From the NCBI GenBank assembly GCA_019242465.1, contig JAFAVL010000546.1, positions 1 to 9,524 of the forward strand: DNA of 9,524 bases. The letters are read 5' to 3'. Under the pieces are notes generated by a model that ran no database searches, had not been told where the DNA came from, and worked only from the letters and a program-made list of their open reading frames with translations. The stretch's first letter is position 1. The number at the start of each line of letters is the position of its first letter. Source of the DNA: Chroococcidiopsidaceae cyanobacterium CP_BM_RX_35. GTDB lineage: Bacteria > Cyanobacteriota > Cyanobacteriia > Cyanobacteriales > Chroococcidiopsidaceae. A program made the position numbers and the translations under genes. Positions 1 to 4,978 of the stretch are shown here, piece after piece.

Positions 1-216
1 GCCCCTGCTAGACAATACCTTAATCCATCAATTTTTTAACCTGATTACTCAGTTCATAACCTAATACCACTTGCTTCTTAAACCGTAATAAATACTTAAA
101 TAATCAATTTCTATTGAAATAATGGAGTTGTAATTCCTGGGCAACGCGTCTAACAAGGTTAGATAGCCAGGCTCTGCTGGTAGCAAAGCATTTGCTCAGC
201 AACGCATCTCTTAACG
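1..216. other. AT-rich non-coding stretch left of the arsC remnant
   Basis: I see no intact gene here. On the minus strand there is a short open tail of about 27 codons ending with a stop at 20-22; it has no start codon and I do not recognise it, so it may be a relic or chance. The stretch holds the ArsR-like dyad at 103-118 and the hairpin cluster at 149-220, listed separately. The remaining bases between the arsC remnant and the next gene (365-539) show no gene, RNA or clear terminator. Confidence 0.6.
103..118. promoter_or_regulatory. possible ArsR-family operator-like dyad
   Basis: The sequence ATCAA-TTTCTA-TTGAA is an inverted repeat with a 6-base spacer. It contains the perfect 5-bp dyad TCAAT-TTCT-ATTGA. 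It resembles the ATCAA-N6-TTGAT type of dyad associated, from memory, with ArsR-type repressors. It lies about 100 bases before a broken arsC-like reading frame, which is the reason for suggesting it. The surroundings are AT-rich, so a chance dyad is quite possible, and no arsR gene is in the window. Confidence 0.25.
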
Positions 217-220
217 ATGC
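149..220. repeat. cluster of four short back-to-back hairpins
   Basis: Four inverted repeats follow each other: TCTAAC/GTTAGA (149-154 with 158-163), CCAG/CTGG (167-170 with 177-180), AGCAAA/TTTGCT (182-187 with 191-196) and GCATC/GATGC (204-208 with 216-220). The heptamer GCAACGC also occurs twice (141-147 and 199-205). The last hairpin runs into the presumed start of the arsC remnant. It could be a structured leader, a small palindromic repeat element, or debris of a decayed gene. Confidence 0.35.
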
Positions 221-364
221 AACGAAAGTTGTGATTTTGTCTGCAAGAAGAATTCGGCTCGCTCCCAAATGGCAGAAGGCTTTGCCAAAACGCTTGGTCA
301 GGACTTGATTGAAGTGACAAGCTCTGGATTGGAAGCAAGTCAGGTTAATCCAGGTGCAATCGCT
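217..364 (+). pseudogene. arsC: arsC-like arsenate reductase, broken N-terminal fragment
   Basis: From 242 one frame reads CKKNSARSQMAEGFAKTLGQ, then DLIEVTSSGLEASQV and a segment like NPGAIA. This matches the N-terminal third of the cyanobacterial low-molecular-weight-phosphatase-fold arsenate reductases, including the P-loop (C-x5-R-S) with its catalytic cysteine. The fragment is not translatable. ATG 217 is in a different frame from the P-loop, and restoring M-Q-R-K-V-V-I-F-V-C needs one extra A near 225-227 and one extra T near 235-238, so two homopolymer runs have each lost a base. After about 364 the family similarity stops; the frame runs on with unrelated residues to a TAA at 416-418. 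The middle and C-terminal parts, including the cysteines that complete the reductase disulfide cascade, are absent. In intact enzymes the protein reduces arsenate to arsenite in the cytoplasm for export. Sequencing errors could explain the frameshifts but not the missing two thirds. Confidence 0.7.
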
Positions 365-539
365 CTGTTTCTAAGAAAATATTCATACCTGCTTCCCACA
401 ACAATGGTGTTAGTTTAATAAGATAGTTAACATCAAAAGCGGTTATCTCGGCAGAAAATCAGTTTAATCTTGTTGCAATATGATAAAACCGATCGCGGCG
501 AGTGGTATTTTGGGTCATGCTGAACGCGCCTGACTGCGG

Positions 540-1979
540 TTAGTTATATTCCACCAAAGCCCAGTAATCTTTATCTCCAGGAAACTTGGCGGAAACTTGA
601 ATCTTATCTGAACTTACAGGCACGTATCCAGCAAATGTAGTGCCAGAATGAGTTAGTTCAATCCACTTATTTGTGGATGCATTAATAACCTGTACTTCAA
701 GTGCAGTGGGAACTGCTATCTTAAAGTAAATTAATCGATTTGCAGGTAAGTATTTGTTCAATGGGGTGGATAAATAACTATTCTTCTCTGAAAAAGTTGA
801 ATAAGTTTTAGGAAACTCTTCACCTACATTTTTGGAAATAACATTATAAGTTAGTGCCTGCCTATATGCTCCCAAAACATGCTTATTTTTAGAAAATATT
901 TCTAGCTCGGAATTACCAAGTGGGGGAGCAACGGTCACAATAATCTTATCCCCTTTTTTTTGAACAAAGGTGTAACTATCGTTTAAATAGTTTGCATTAA
1001 CTTTTAACCGGGAAACAGCAATTGTATCTTTGGGAGCTGACAAGATAACCTGAAAACGTCCATTGGCTTGAATTGTATGATTGTGATGACTGACAAAATG
1101 AAGTCCGTCTTTAAAAAACTCTGAAGAGATCTTAGGTGTTGACTCAAACTGCTCTTTTGTATAAGGTTTTTCCAGCAGCTGCCATTTATTTTCAATGGGG
1201 AAATGATCAAAGATAAATTGTCCAGGAGGAGTTGCAAAATAATAAGAATTGAACTGCTTGTTAAACTGTTCGTCGTTTATGTTACCCGCACCCCAAGTTG
1301 AGTCAACTAAATACCATCCATTATTAATTCTTACTGCATTCCAAGCGTGATTTATTTGAGGAGTTTTACTAATAGCGTAGCCGTATCCCTTGGCGTAACC
1401 ATCAATAACAAATGCTTCTAATCCCATAGCTCTAGCGAGAGCTTTATAAAGATTTGCGTATCCTGAACACACACTCCTATGAGTAGTGAGAACTTCTTGG
1501 GGGCTGGAATCTCCATAGTTACCGCTTAGGTAAGCTGGTACATCATAGCTAATGTTATAGGCAATCCAAGCATATATAATTCGAGCTTTTTCTGCTTCCG
1601 TCCTAGCGTAACGGGATAAGAGAGAAGCTAGTTCAGAAACTGAAGTACCGTTATAATGAATAGAAGAAGCATAGTTATCGATATTAGTAAAGTCCATGTT
1701 TTTGAAAACACCAACCGAGCCAATCGCTATAGGTTCGTCGTTCTTATTGTTGTCTGCTTTAAATATCTTTTGAATAAATTTATTGTTGGCAATATCTGAA
1801 CTAGAGTAATATATATTTGGTAAGTTGATGTGTGTAAGCTGTGGATTGTTTTTAAAAGTGACTAAGGCAGATGTAAGAAAAAGTCCAAGTATTAAAAATG
1901 TATTAACAGTCTTTTTAGAAGTTCGGTGATACTTTTTCTTGTTAACTCTCCATTCTTTGCGATTGTGTTCTTTGACCAT
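540..1979 (-). CDS. membrane-anchored transglutaminase-like protein with Ky-type C-terminal modules
   Basis: A 479-residue protein. A Lys/Arg-rich N-terminus (residues 1-24) is followed by one hydrophobic segment (about 26-41), which suggests a signal anchor with the rest outside the cytoplasmic membrane. Residues about 120-265 form a transglutaminase-like (papain-fold) core: the putative catalytic triad is Cys171 (in RSVCSGYANL), His211 (in NHAWNAV) and Asp226 (in WYLVDSTWG). The remainder looks like two consecutive beta-rich modules (about 285-385 and 390-479), each ending in a tyrosine-rich strand, similar to the C-terminal repeats of the kyphoscoliosis-peptidase/Cyk3 group. Members of this superfamily act as proteases, cross-linkers or inactive scaffolds; the intact triad argues for activity, but the substrate is unknown. 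The ATG at 1977-1979 fits the positive-inside anchor; its ribosome-binding site is weak. The gene stands alone, faces away from ssrA, and is visibly more AT-rich than the genes from 2970 onward, which hints at an accessory origin. No clear terminator is seen downstream. Confidence 0.85.
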   Translation of the reverse strand: MVKEHNRKEWRVNKKKYHRTSKKTVNTFLILGLFLTSALVTFKNNPQLTHINLPNIYYSSSDIANNKFIQKIFKADNNKNDEPIAIGSVGVFKNMDFTNIDNYASSIHYNGTSVSELASLLSRYARTEAEKARIIYAWIAYNISYDVPAYLSGNYGDSSPQEVLTTHRSVCSGYANLYKALARAMGLEAFVIDGYAKGYGYAISKTPQINHAWNAVRINNGWYLVDSTWGAGNINDEQFNKQFNSYYFATPPGQFIFDHFPIENKWQLLEKPYTKEQFESTPKISSEFFKDGLHFVSHHNHTIQANGRFQVILSAPKDTIAVSRLKVNANYLNDSYTFVQKKGDKIIVTVAPPLGNSELEIFSKNKHVLGAYRQALTYNVISKNVGEEFPKTYSTFSEKNSYLSTPLNKYLPANRLIYFKIAVPTALEVQVINASTNKWIELTHSGTTFAGYVPVSSDKIQVSAKFPGDKDYWALVEYN

Positions 1980-2184
1980 CGATTTTCACCACAAGTAAAC
2001 ACATCCAACAATCATTTTCTCTTCTTTATATTTGCAAAGTCACAGTAAAAATACGAGTTTTTCATTACTATATCCAGCAATTTATCACAACTCTCAGTAC
2101 TTTCCTAGTCGATTGACAAAATTACCGCTACATTGCTCAAAATCTCAACGCTCAACGTAGATTCCAAAGGCTCTGGAGTATCAG

Positions 2185-2259
2185 ATGTTTAGTCAGAGCC
2201 TCGCGACCGCAACCTATGCAGATTTAACAGCTTGCTCTCTAGCCCTGGAGCTGCCATGA
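2185..2259 (+). CDS. possible tiny reading frame, 24 codons
   Basis: ATG 2185 is preceded by GGAG at 2175-2178, a suitable ribosome-binding distance of 6 bases. The frame encodes 24 residues beginning MFSQSLATAT and ends at TGA 2257-2259. That stop overlaps the ATG of the next tiny frame as ATGA. No homology is recognised, and a frame this short may be chance. The start lies in the loop of the first hairpin. Confidence 0.15.
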   Translation: MFSQSLATATYADLTACSLALELP

Positions 2260-2342
2260 GCGTTTTAGACAGGGGCTGCTATTGTGGTTTGGGAGTTCTG
2301 TACTCCGGTATTAGGATGCAGGCGATCGCCGACAGCATCTGA
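2256..2342 (+). CDS. possible tiny reading frame, 28 codons
   Basis: ATG 2256 follows GGAG at 2247-2250 with a 5-base spacer and overlaps the stop of the preceding tiny frame. The 28-residue product begins MSVLDRGCYCGLG and contains a Cys-x-Cys pair. It ends at TGA 2340-2342, about 40 bases before the ssrA promoter element. The frame is in fact open upstream back to 2193. The product is not recognised; it may be chance, a small protein, or the remains of a larger gene. Confidence 0.15.
   Translation: MSVLDRGCYCGLGVLYSGIRMQAIADSI
2322..2329. repeat. HIP1 palindrome GCGATCGC
   Basis: An exact octamer palindrome, in its extended form GGCGATCGCC (2321-2330). HIP1 is highly over-represented in many cyanobacterial genomes, so it serves here as a taxonomic hint. 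Confidence 0.8.
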
Positions 2343-2380
2343 GCGCAGGGGTGATAATAGCTTTTTCTCAATTAGCGGAC

Positions 2381-2386
2381 TATAAT
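2381..2386 (+). promoter_or_regulatory. ssrA promoter -10 element
   Basis: A consensus TATAAT lies 14 bases before the mature 5' end of tmRNA, so transcription would start near 2393 and leave a short leader for RNase P to remove. No good -35 hexamer is visible at 16-18 bases upstream (the region is T-rich around 2362-2367). Confidence 0.65.
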
Positions 2387-2400
2387 AGGGATAGACACAT

Positions 2401-2788
2401 GGGGCTGTAATGGCTTCGACGTGGTGGCGAAAGCTACTCTGTGATACAGGTCGAGAGTGAGTCTCCTCTCGTAAATCAAAGGCTCAAAAAAAAAGTAAAT
2501 GCGAACAACATCGTTCCTTTCGCTCGTAAGACAGCCGCTGTTGCTGCCTAATAACCTCTAACAGGTCCGAGCGTCTGTAGCTTGACTCCGTTAAGGGCTA
2601 CGGACAAAACCCCAACGGATGCTCTAGTAAGTGTTCTTTGGTTGGCTTACTAGCTAAGATTTAACCAATGCATCCCACCGTTCGGGATAAGGAACGGTTC
2701 CCGCCTTGAGGATTAGATAGGATAAACCTGTGAACGAGCGGGGGGTCAATACCCATTACGGACGGCAGTTCGATCCTGCCCAGCTCCA
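2401..2788 (+). ncRNA. ssrA: transfer-messenger RNA (tmRNA)
   Basis: tmRNA rescues ribosomes stalled on broken mRNAs, acting as alanyl-tRNA and then as a template for a degradation tag. The 5' end GGGGCTG (2401-2407) pairs with CAGCTCC (2781-2787), including the G3-U wobble that marks alanine acceptors. The T arm is GGCAG-TTCGATC-CTGCC (2764-2780). The discriminator base is A2788; the following bases are CTT, so CCA is not encoded and must be added. The tag frame is at 2501-2554. Downstream helices typical of the pseudoknot chain are visible: GTCCG/CGGAC (2565-2569 with 2601-2605), CTAGTAAG/CTTACTAG (2624-2631 with 2646-2653), and a clear H-type pseudoknot made of ATCCC/GGGAT (2672-2676 with 2684-2688) and ACCGTT/AACGGT (2677-2682 with 2693-2698). 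The one-piece, unpermuted layout and 388-base length are normal for cyanobacteria. Confidence 0.97.
2501..2554 (+). other. ssrA: tmRNA tag-peptide reading frame
   Basis: The resume codon is GCG at 2501. The frame encodes the 16-residue tag ANNIVPFARKTAAVAA and ends in two tandem TAA stops (2549-2554). The ANNIV start and the hydrophobic Ala-Val-Ala-Ala end are typical of cyanobacterial tags, which target tagged proteins to Clp-type proteases. An A-rich run lies just before the resume point. Confidence 0.93.
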
Positions 2789-2803
2789 CTTCTGACCGCT
2801 AGT

Positions 2804-2843
2804 AAATCCACCCGACAAACAAAATGTTAGGTGGATTTCTGTT
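2804..2843 (+). terminator. rho-independent-type terminator of ssrA
   Basis: A perfect 9-bp stem AAATCCACC/GGTGGATTT (2804-2812 with 2830-2838) with a 17-base loop starts 16 bases after the tmRNA 3' end. The T-tract is short and interrupted (TTTCTGTTT). Confidence 0.7.
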
Positions 2844-2876
2844 TAGAAAGCCTAAAATTGCCCAAAATAAAATACT

Positions 2877-2919
2877 TCTTAAGGTAAATGTAGAACGTTT
2901 GTCATCGGTCTTAAGGTAA
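2877..2919 (+). promoter_or_regulatory. two direct repeats TCTTAAGGTAA spaced 32 bp, upstream of the kinase operon
   Basis: The 11-mer occurs at 2877-2887 and 2909-2919, exactly 32 bp apart, which is about three helical turns and would place both copies on the same DNA face. The promoter of the signalling operon should lie here. A weak -35/-10 pair, TTGTCA (2899-2904) and TAAAAC (2921-2926) with a 16-base spacer, would put the second copy between the two hexamers. A separate -10-like TAAAAT lies at 2868-2873. A regulator-binding site is an inference from spacing and position only. Confidence 0.4.
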
Positions 2920-2969
2920 GTAAAACCGCAAAATTGATTTGCGTGGGCTGTTTTAGCGCAGGGAAATTC

Positions 2970-4469
2970 GTGATTCAAGTCAAGCGCACTCAACTGACCC
3001 ACTATGGCGTTGCCATATTCAGCGTTGGTCTAGCACTGCTGTTGATGCTGTTGCTCGACCCGCTGTTGTCTATGAGGGAGAGCCCCTTTTTGCTATTTTT
3101 TGGCGCTGTTATGGTTAGCGCTTGGTATGGAGGTTTTGGACCTGGGCTATTCGTCACCCTGCTGTCTGGTTTCATTAGTACCTATTTTTTTCTCCCTCCT
3201 GTCTATTCACTATCGCTTGATGGGGCAAACAGTGTCCGCTTAGGCTTATTTCTACTTGAGGGAGTTTTGATTAGTGTTCTTTGTGGGACCTTACTTACTG
3301 CTAAGTTGGGAGCTGCCAGAAACCTCTCCCACATGCAACAGCGAGAAGCCGAACTTCACTTGGTCATGAACGCAGTTCCCGTCCTCATCTCCTATGTAGA
3401 TTCTCAGCAGCGCTATCGCTTCAACAACCAGAAATACGAAGAGTGGTTTGGGCATCCAGCGACAGAAGTCTACGGCAGGCATCTGCAGGAGATTTTGGGT
3501 CAACCTGCCTATGAAACGGTGCGACCTTACGTAGAGCAGGTCTTGGCAGGGCAGCAGGTGACATTTGAGACCCAAGTTCCTTATCAAAATCGCAACACCC
3601 GTTACATTAGCGCGACTTACGTTCCCCAATGGGATAGCCAGGGAAGTGTGGAAGGGTTTGTCGCGTTAGTCAGCGATATTAGTGAGCGCAAACAAGCTGA
3701 AGCCGCCTTACGCGAGAGTGAGGCTCGCTTTCGCCAACTCAACGAAAGCCTTGAGTTCCGGGTCAAAGAGCGCACGGCTCAACTGGAAGCCGCTAATAAA
3801 GAACTCGAATCCTTCTCCTACTCCGTCTCCCACGACCTGCGAGCCCCACTGCGACATATTGTTGGCTTTGTTGACCTACTGCAAAAGCGAGTTGGGTCAA
3901 CAGCCCTAGATGCAACTAGTCAGCGGTATTTAAAGACAATTGTAGAGACGACAAAACAGGCAGGAACGCTGATCGATGAATTACTCGCATTTTCCCGGAT
4001 GGGACGCTCGGAAATGCGTCACACAATCATTAATATGAATCAACTGCTGCGGGAGAGCCAAAGCGAAGTGAAACCAGACAACGGACGTGTCATTAGTTGG
4101 CAGATTGAGGACTTGCCTCAAGTCCAGGCAGACCCCTTCATGTTACGGCTGGTTCTCCGTAATCTGATTGACAATGCTGTCAAGTATACGCGAACTCGTC
4201 CAGTCGCCAAAATTGAAATTGGCAGCATCAGCCACGAAAATGAGGTTGTCTTTTATATCCGTGATAATGGTGTTGGCTTTGATATGCGCTATGCCCATAA
4301 ACTCTTTGGTATATTTCAACGCCTGCACGATGCCGAGCAGTTTGAAGGAACTGGCATTGGGCTGGCTAATGTGCAAAGAATTGTTGCCCGACATGGGGGT
4401 CGTACTTGGGCTGAAGGGGTATTAGAAGGCGGAGCCACCTTCTATTTCTCTCTTCCCCAAGGGACCTAG
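2970..4469 (+). CDS. membrane PAS sensor histidine kinase (DUF4118-PAS-HisKA-HATPase)
   Basis: A 499-residue sensor kinase. Residues about 12-112 are strongly hydrophobic with three to four membrane segments, resembling the KdpD-like DUF4118 transmembrane domain. A PAS domain follows (about 129-243), leading into [15 protein letters not shown] and a coiled linker. The dimerisation domain has the phospho-acceptor His288 in [13 protein letters not shown], the form shared with phytochrome-type kinases. The ATPase part shows the N box ([11 protein letters not shown], Asn402), G1 (DNGVGFD, 432-438), an F box (FGIFQ) and G2 (GTGIGL, 460-465), so it should be active. No cofactor-binding residue is evident in the PAS, so the signal is unknown. 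I place the start at GTG 2970 because AGGG (2960-2963) sits 6 bases upstream; a TTG at 2934 would add 12 residues but has no comparable site. The adjacent Rcp1-like regulator gene, 11 bases downstream, is the likely phosphorylation partner. Confidence 0.93.
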   Translation: MIQVKRTQLTHYGVAIFSVGLALLLMLLLDPLLSMRESPFLLFFGAVMVSAWYGGFGPGLFVTLLSGFISTYFFLPPVYSLSLDGANSVRLGLFLLEGVLISVLCGTLLTAKLGAARNLSHMQQREAELHLVMNAVPVLISYVDSQQRYRFNNQKYEEWFGHPATEVYGRHLQEILGQPAYETVRPYVEQVLAGQQVTFETQVPYQNRNTRYISATYVPQWDSQGSVEGFVALVSDISERKQAEAALRESEARFRQLNESLEFRVKERTAQLEAANKELESFSYSVSHDLRAPLRHIVGFVDLLQKRVGSTALDATSQRYLKTIVETTKQAGTLIDELLAFSRMGRSEMRHTIINMNQLLRESQSEVKPDNGRVISWQIEDLPQVQADPFMLRLVLRNLIDNAVKYTRTRPVAKIEIGSISHENEVVFYIRDNGVGFDMRYAHKLFGIFQRLHDAEQFEGTGIGLANVQRIVARHGGRTWAEGVLEGGATFYFSLPQGT

Positions 4470-4477
4470 GAGGAGGA
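4468..4477 (+). promoter_or_regulatory. strong Shine-Dalgarno site overlapping the kinase stop codon
   Basis: AGGAGGAGGA lies across the TAG stop (4467-4469) of the kinase gene and ends 3 bases before the GTG at 4481. It contains two overlapping AGGAGG registers and fixes the GTG as the start of the response regulator. Confidence 0.75.
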
Positions 4478-4480
4478 TTA

Positions 4481-4978
4481 GTGGTCGAATTAAAGCGAAT
4501 TCTGCTAGTAGAAGACAGTTCCAATGATATTGAATTAACCCTGGCGGCACTGGAAGAAAACCATCTGGCTAACGAAGTCGTAGTCCTGCGTGATGGCGAG
4601 GCAGCATTGGACTATCTTTATCAGCGGGGAGTATTTAGGTTGCGGATGGCAGGAAATCCGGTTGTGGTGTTGCTGGATTTGAAGTTGCCTAAAGTGGATG
4701 GTCTAGAAGTGCTAGCACAACTGAAATCCGCTCCAGTCCTGAGAGTCGTGCCAGTCGTCGTGCTAACCTCGTCTCGCGAGGAGCAAGACATCATCAGAAG
4801 CTATAACCTAGGCGTAAACGCTTATGTGGTTAAGCCAGTCGATTTCCAGGAGTTTGTCAACGCAATTAAAGAAGTAGGTCTGTTTTGGGCTGTCGTCAAT
4901 CAACCACCGCCCAATTCTCTACCTTCTGTACGCCCTAATCTGCCTAACAGTGAGAGTCACGAGGACAGCGGTCGGTGA
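4481..4978 (+). CDS. Rcp1-type single-domain response regulator
   Basis: A 165-residue stand-alone receiver domain. The acidic pocket is Glu11-Asp12 (LLVEDSSNDIELT), the phospho-acceptor is Asp66 (LLDLKLPKVDG), the switch residue is Thr96 (VVLTSS) and the conserved lysine is Lys118 (VVKPVDF). The long segment DGEAALDYLYQRG and the end EVGLFWAVVNQPPP are typical of the Rcp1 group, cytoplasmic partners of cyanobacterial phytochrome-like kinases. There is no output domain, so it probably acts by passing phosphate on or by protein contact. The last ~25 residues (Pro/Asn/Ser-rich) look disordered. It starts at GTG with a strong ribosome-binding site. Its TGA stop overlaps the GTG of the next gene, so the two are probably translationally coupled. 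Confidence 0.95.
   Translation: MVELKRILLVEDSSNDIELTLAALEENHLANEVVVLRDGEAALDYLYQRGVFRLRMAGNPVVVLLDLKLPKVDGLEVLAQLKSAPVLRVVPVVVLTSSREEQDIIRSYNLGVNAYVVKPVDFQEFVNAIKEVGLFWAVVNQPPPNSLPSVRPNLPNSESHEDSGR

Larger units (their letters stand above)
2168..2339. repeat. series of four inverted repeats upstream of ssrA
   Basis: Four potential stem-loops follow one another: AGGCTCTG/CAGAGCCT (2168-2175 with 2194-2201, perfect 8 bp), AGCCCTG/CAGGGGCT (2241-2247 with 2270-2277, one bulged G), GGAGT/ACTCC (2292-2296 with 2302-2306) and GATGC/GCATC (2315-2319 with 2335-2339), the last enclosing the HIP1 palindrome. None is followed by a T-run, so they are not typical terminators. They could be parts of an unrecognised structured RNA on either strand, or regulatory dyads. 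I cannot match them to a known RNA family. Confidence 0.4.
1980..2380. other. divergent intergenic region between the transglutaminase-like gene and ssrA
   Basis: About 400 bases that must carry promoters for both flanking genes. For the minus-strand gene no convincing -35/-10 pair is seen; TATAGT in the AT-rich part near its start is a weak candidate. On the plus strand a perfect TTGACA hexamer lies at 2113-2118 but has no good -10 at normal spacing. A tandem heptamer CTCAACG occurs at 2144-2157. The part from 2168 onward is rich in inverted repeats and has two tiny reading frames; these are listed separately. Confidence 0.6.

Noticed and set aside
2292..2306. GGAGTTCTGTACTCC as a LexA box
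   Set aside because: It is a palindrome near a promoter but does not fit the LexA half-site spacing known to me for cyanobacteria or Gram-positives.
2799..3002. Minus-strand 67-codon reading frame over the ssrA terminator and operon promoter
   Set aside because: It covers the terminator hairpin and the repeat region, has no ribosome-binding site or recognisable protein pattern, and runs into the opposite-strand kinase gene.
4143..4425. Reading frames of about 80 codons on both strands inside the first kinase gene
   Set aside because: They lie over the conserved ATPase domain of the kinase and encode no recognisable protein, so they are frame shadows.
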